Shown: in pieces, positions 6,842 to 9,037 of the stretch
How positions within the stretch are numbered: position 1 is the first letter of the stretch
How the letters are laid out: each line of letters begins with the position of its first letter
Origin: Gemmatimonadota bacterium
Lineage (GTDB): Bacteria > Gemmatimonadota > Gemmatimonadetes > Gemmatimonadales > GWC2-71-9
Length of the DNA stretch: 9,037 bases
Direction of reading: 5' to 3'
NCBI GenBank assembly: GCA_004357415.1
Contig: SMVY01000102.1
Span: forward strand, 1 to 9,037
The notes under the pieces: generated by a model
Told to the model about the DNA's origin: nothing
Seen by the model: only the letters and a program-made list of their open reading frames with translations
Database searches by the model: none
Program-made: the position numbers and the translations under genes

Positions 6842-7552
6842 CTAGAAGATCTTGTGTCCGTCGCTGAGGATCTCGTTCAGGGCGTCGTTGAAGTAGTTGG
6901 CGGCACCCGCGACGTCGGTGCCGATCTGGTCGGTGTATTCCTCCCAGCTCTTCTTGATCTCGTCGTCGAACAGTTCCTTCAGGGTACCGTTGCGCAGGCC
7001 CTCCTGGCGCTTGCCGGGATGGTACACTACCAGATCGGACACCAGGGCGCGGGCCAAGCGCCGGGCCTTCTGGTTGGGATCCTGGGACAGGAACGGATTG
7101 ATCGGGGCTCCGGTGGTGGGCCGTGGCGCTGGGCGCGCGGGCGGGGCCGCGGGAGCCGAGGGTGGCACAACCGGTCGGCCGGCGAAAGGGGCCGCGACCG
7201 GAGGCGCGGGGGGATGGGAGGGGGGCGATACCGCGGGCTCAGCCGGGACCACTGGGCCTCCCGCAATCCCCGAGGCAGAGACCGGAGGGGCGTCGGTGAC
7301 CTGGGCGGGGGGCACGACCACGGGGGGCGCAGCCGGCTGGGCTGGAGGGGGCGCCTGGGGAGTGGGGACCGGCGCGGACGCGGGTGCCTGGTCCGCAGGA
7401 GCCACAGTGGGTGACCGAGGGTCGGCCATGATCTCGCCCGACACGCGGAAGATGGCCCGGCATGTGGTACACCGTGCGCGGACGCCTGCCGCCGGGACCT
7501 TGGCGGGATCGACGCGAAATACCGTGTTGCAACTGGGACAGGATACGTTCAT
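6842..7552 (-). CDS. Zinc-ribbon protein with Pro/Ala-rich linker and helical C-terminal domain
   Basis: This 236-residue protein has three parts. Residues 1-38 form an MJ0042-type zinc ribbon (CPSCNTVFRVDPAKVP...VRARCTTCRAIFRV) with Cys5, Cys8, Cys28 and Cys31. Residues 43-155 are a low-complexity Pro/Ala/Val linker. Residues 158-236 look helical and charged, starting DPNQKARRLARALVSDLVVY, then a Lys/Glu-rich segment (KELFDDEIKKSWEEY) and ending DGHKIF. Domains with the KARRLAR..VSD...Y pattern occur at the ends of uncharacterised zinc-ribbon proteins in several phyla, from general memory; the function is unknown to me. No signal peptide or membrane segment is visible. The ATG at 7552 lies 11 bases after the GGDEF gene; AAGGTG, overlapping that gene's TAA, is a good ribosome site, so the two are probably one operon. 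It ends in TAG. Confidence 0.85.
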   Translation of the reverse strand: MNVSCPSCNTVFRVDPAKVPAAGVRARCTTCRAIFRVSGEIMADPRSPTVAPADQAPASAPVPTPQAPPPAQPAAPPVVVPPAQVTDAPPVSASGIAGGPVVPAEPAVSPPSHPPAPPVAAPFAGRPVVPPSAPAAPPARPAPRPTTGAPINPFLSQDPNQKARRLARALVSDLVVYHPGKRQEGLRNGTLKELFDDEIKKSWEEYTDQIGTDVAGAANYFNDALNEILSDGHKIF

Positions 7553-7563
7553 CGCTTTACACC

Positions 7564-8541
7564 TTACCGGTGGTCGCCGCGGCCACCGCTGTCGTCTTCA
7601 TATTCACCCCGTCGCCGGTCGACCACGAAAATCGACCCGGGCAGTGTCTTGGCATAGCTCTTCATTTCCGTCGCCAGCTCGCTCACCTGGGCGGGGTGCG
7701 CGAAGCTGCGGTTCTTGTTGGTGACGATGCCGATGGACAGCGTCATGAGCGGGACCCGGTGGAGTTGCCCGCGACGATCCTTCCCGAAGAAGTAACCCGC
7801 GCGCCGGTCCTGGTCGCTGTACTGGAACGGGATCAAGGTATCGAACACCTGTAGAATCTCGGTACATACCGGGCTGACGTCCTCCAACGATATGACAAAG
7901 ATAAAGTCGTCACCGCCGATGTGCCCGACGAAACCGCTCGGTCCCACCAGGCCCCGGACGACGTCGTGGAGGATGCGGGATACGATGTAGATGACCCGGT
8001 CGCCGTCGTAGTAGCTGTAGCGGTCGTTGAATTCCTTGAAGTGATCGAGATCGGCATAGCAGACGGCAAATTCCCCGGACGAAGTGAGCCGGCGCCGGAT
8101 TTCCCGTTCGATTTCGTTGGTGCCCGGGAGGCGGGTGGACGGGTGAACCGAGACGTCCCGGACGGTCCGTACCAGCATGGCGTCCAGCCGGGCTCGTTGC
8201 TCGGCGGCCGTGAAGATCTCGGTGATGACCTCGTCGGTCCCGGCCGCGAACCACAGCTCGACCCGGTCGGGGTGGTGGGTCTGCGACAGCATGGTGACCG
8301 GCACAATGGCCGTGAAGGCGTCCCGCTTGACTCGGCGGATTAGTTCGACGCCCCGATCTCCCGTCCGGTCGGCATCGATGAACAGGAGGACGGGGGCACC
8401 ACGGAGGATGATCGACTCGACCGAGTCGGCATCGTCCAGCACCGTCATGGGAAAAGCGTTGCTCTCCGCCCATTGGCGGATGAGACTGGGGACCGAGTCA
8501 GCGTCCGGCGAATAATAGAGTATCGTCGGGCGAGTTCGCAC
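7564..8541 (-). CDS. Receiver-like plus GGDEF (GGDDF variant) domain protein
   Basis: This protein of about 325 residues has an N-terminal receiver-like domain (about 5-125) and a C-terminal GGDEF domain (about 140-310) of the diguanylate cyclase family, which makes c-di-GMP. In the receiver-like part the candidate phospho-acceptor Asp56 (FIDADR) and Thr83 are present. The acidic pair near the N-terminus is SPDAD (11-15) instead of DD, and the usual Lys of the KPF turn is Glu108, so it may not be phosphorylated normally. The GGDEF part keeps ADLDHFKEFND (163-173) with metal-type Asp164. Its signature is GGDDF (209-213), and the RxxD inhibitory I-site is absent (GPSG). Cyclase activity is therefore uncertain; it could be a weak cyclase or a GTP/c-di-GMP sensor. 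I chose GTG at 8541, 5 bases after GAGG; the TTG at 8544 is only 2 bases away from it. No membrane segment is seen. Confidence 0.87.
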   Translation of the reverse strand: MRTRPTILYYSPDADSVPSLIRQWAESNAFPMTVLDDADSVESIILRGAPVLLFIDADRTGDRGVELIRRVKRDAFTAIVPVTMLSQTHHPDRVELWFAAGTDEVITEIFTAAEQRARLDAMLVRTVRDVSVHPSTRLPGTNEIEREIRRRLTSSGEFAVCYADLDHFKEFNDRYSYYDGDRVIYIVSRILHDVVRGLVGPSGFVGHIGGDDFIFVISLEDVSPVCTEILQVFDTLIPFQYSDQDRRAGYFFGKDRRGQLHRVPLMTLSIGIVTNKNRSFAHPAQVSELATEMKSYAKTLPGSIFVVDRRRGEYEDDSGGRGDHR

Positions 8542-8546
8542 CAATG

Positions 8547-8550
8547 CCTC
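8547..8550 (-). promoter_or_regulatory. Ribosome binding site of the GGDEF gene
   Basis: GAGG on the minus strand lies 5 bases before GTG (8541) and only 2 bases before TTG (8544). The spacing decides for GTG as the start. Confidence 0.55.
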
Positions 8551-8600
8551 GTTATGGTAAGGTGGCTGGAAGCTAAACCCCGGCCTAATGGGCTACAAGG

Positions 8601-9037
8601 TTATATGAAGAATACCGCAACCGCTATCATGGCGTACACTGCCAGCAGTTGCACCCCTTCGAACCAGTGTGTCTCCCCATCCTGCGTTATCATGGCCACC
8701 ACAGCCGTTGCCAGCCCCAAGAGTATCACCTGGAACGGCTCGAATACCAGGTCCATGCCCGTTCCCAGGACGATGCCGGCCAGGATCAGGAGCGGTGCCA
8801 CCAGCAGGGCAATTTGTGTGCTCGACCCCAGGGCGATCTGGAACGCCAGGTCCATATTCCCTTTGCGGGCCACCATCACGGCCGCCGAGTGTTCCGCGGC
8901 GTTCCCCACAATGGGGATGAGGATGAGCCCCACAAAGGTGTGCGACAGTCCCAGTGCCTGGGTCATGGGTTCGACCGCCCCCACCAGCATCTCCGATTCC
9001 ACTGCCACGGCCAGGGTCGCCAGGGTAAGCACGGAGA
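8601..9037 (-). CDS. Ca2+/H+ antiporter, CaxA type, C-terminal part (cut by window edge)
   Basis: These are the last 144 residues of a cation/proton exchanger of the CaCA/CAX family, which expels Ca2+ from the cytoplasm in exchange for H+. The second alpha-repeat is visible: GLILIPIVGNAAEHSAAV with the conserved ion-coordinating Glu of GNAAEH, then KGNMDLAFQIALGSSTQIAL. Hydrophobic stretches give about four or five membrane segments, ending with AVYAMIAVAVFFI and TAA. The upstream part, including the first alpha-repeat, lies beyond the window; the first visible GTG codon is internal, not a start. CAX proteins are usually about 350-400 residues, so roughly 60% is missing. The 59 bases between its stop and the GGDEF start show no clear terminator. 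Confidence 0.92.
   Translation of the reverse strand, partial: SVLTLATLAVAVESEMLVGAVEPMTQALGLSHTFVGLILIPIVGNAAEHSAAVMVARKGNMDLAFQIALGSSTQIALLVAPLLILAGIVLGTGMDLVFEPFQVILLGLATAVVAMITQDGETHWFEGVQLLAVYAMIAVAVFFI

Noticed and set aside
8542..8544. TTG at 8544 as start of the GGDEF gene.
   Set aside because: The GAGG ribosome site is only 2 bases from it; the GTG at 8541 has a better 5-base spacing. The protein differs by one residue.
8545..8600. Possible terminator or promoter between the antiporter gene and the GGDEF gene.
   Set aside because: Only a 3-bp stem (GCC/GGC) and no T-run could be found, and no convincing -35/-10 pair.

Overview
All ten genes in this GC-rich window lie on the minus strand, so transcription runs from high to low coordinates. 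I read it as ordinary chromosome from a diderm bacterium, most likely Gemmatimonadota or a relative. That placement is an inference from two features together: a lipoprotein-export (Lol) ABC module, which implies an outer membrane, and a McsA-McsB-ClpC protein-arginine-phosphorylation module, best known from Firmicutes. I see no mobile element, tRNA, rRNA or CRISPR array, and no gene-free stretch longer than about 145 bases.

In transcription order the first section holds three genes. These are the C-terminal end of a CaxA-type Ca2+/H+ antiporter (8601-9037, cut by the window edge), a protein with a receiver-like domain and a GGDDF-type GGDEF domain (7564-8541), and a zinc-ribbon protein with a Pro/Ala-rich linker (6842-7552). 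A 143-base leader follows, with a perfect 14-bp palindrome and a possible -10 element.

The second section is a tightly packed cluster: prfB (RF2, with a programmed +1 frameshift), lysS, a LolC/E-type permease, lolD, mcsA and mcsB. Each junction overlaps by 4 bases (GTGA or ATGA) or 1 base (TGATG), so translational coupling is likely along the whole chain. All six genes end in TGA, the stop codon read by RF2, which the first gene encodes. After a 31-base gap comes clpC, whose first 158 codons are in the window.

Functionally, prfB and lysS serve translation. LolC/E and LolD form the inner-membrane machine that releases outer-membrane lipoproteins. McsA, McsB and ClpC form a protein quality-control pathway: McsB, activated by McsA, marks proteins with phospho-arginine and ClpC (with ClpP elsewhere) degrades them. 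The points most worth a second look are the changed RDxxRA allosteric motif of McsB next to an intact ClpC N-domain, the absence of ctsR in front of mcsA, the RF2 recoding site at the head of an all-TGA coupled chain, and the atypical GGDDF protein. I found no wholly new system.
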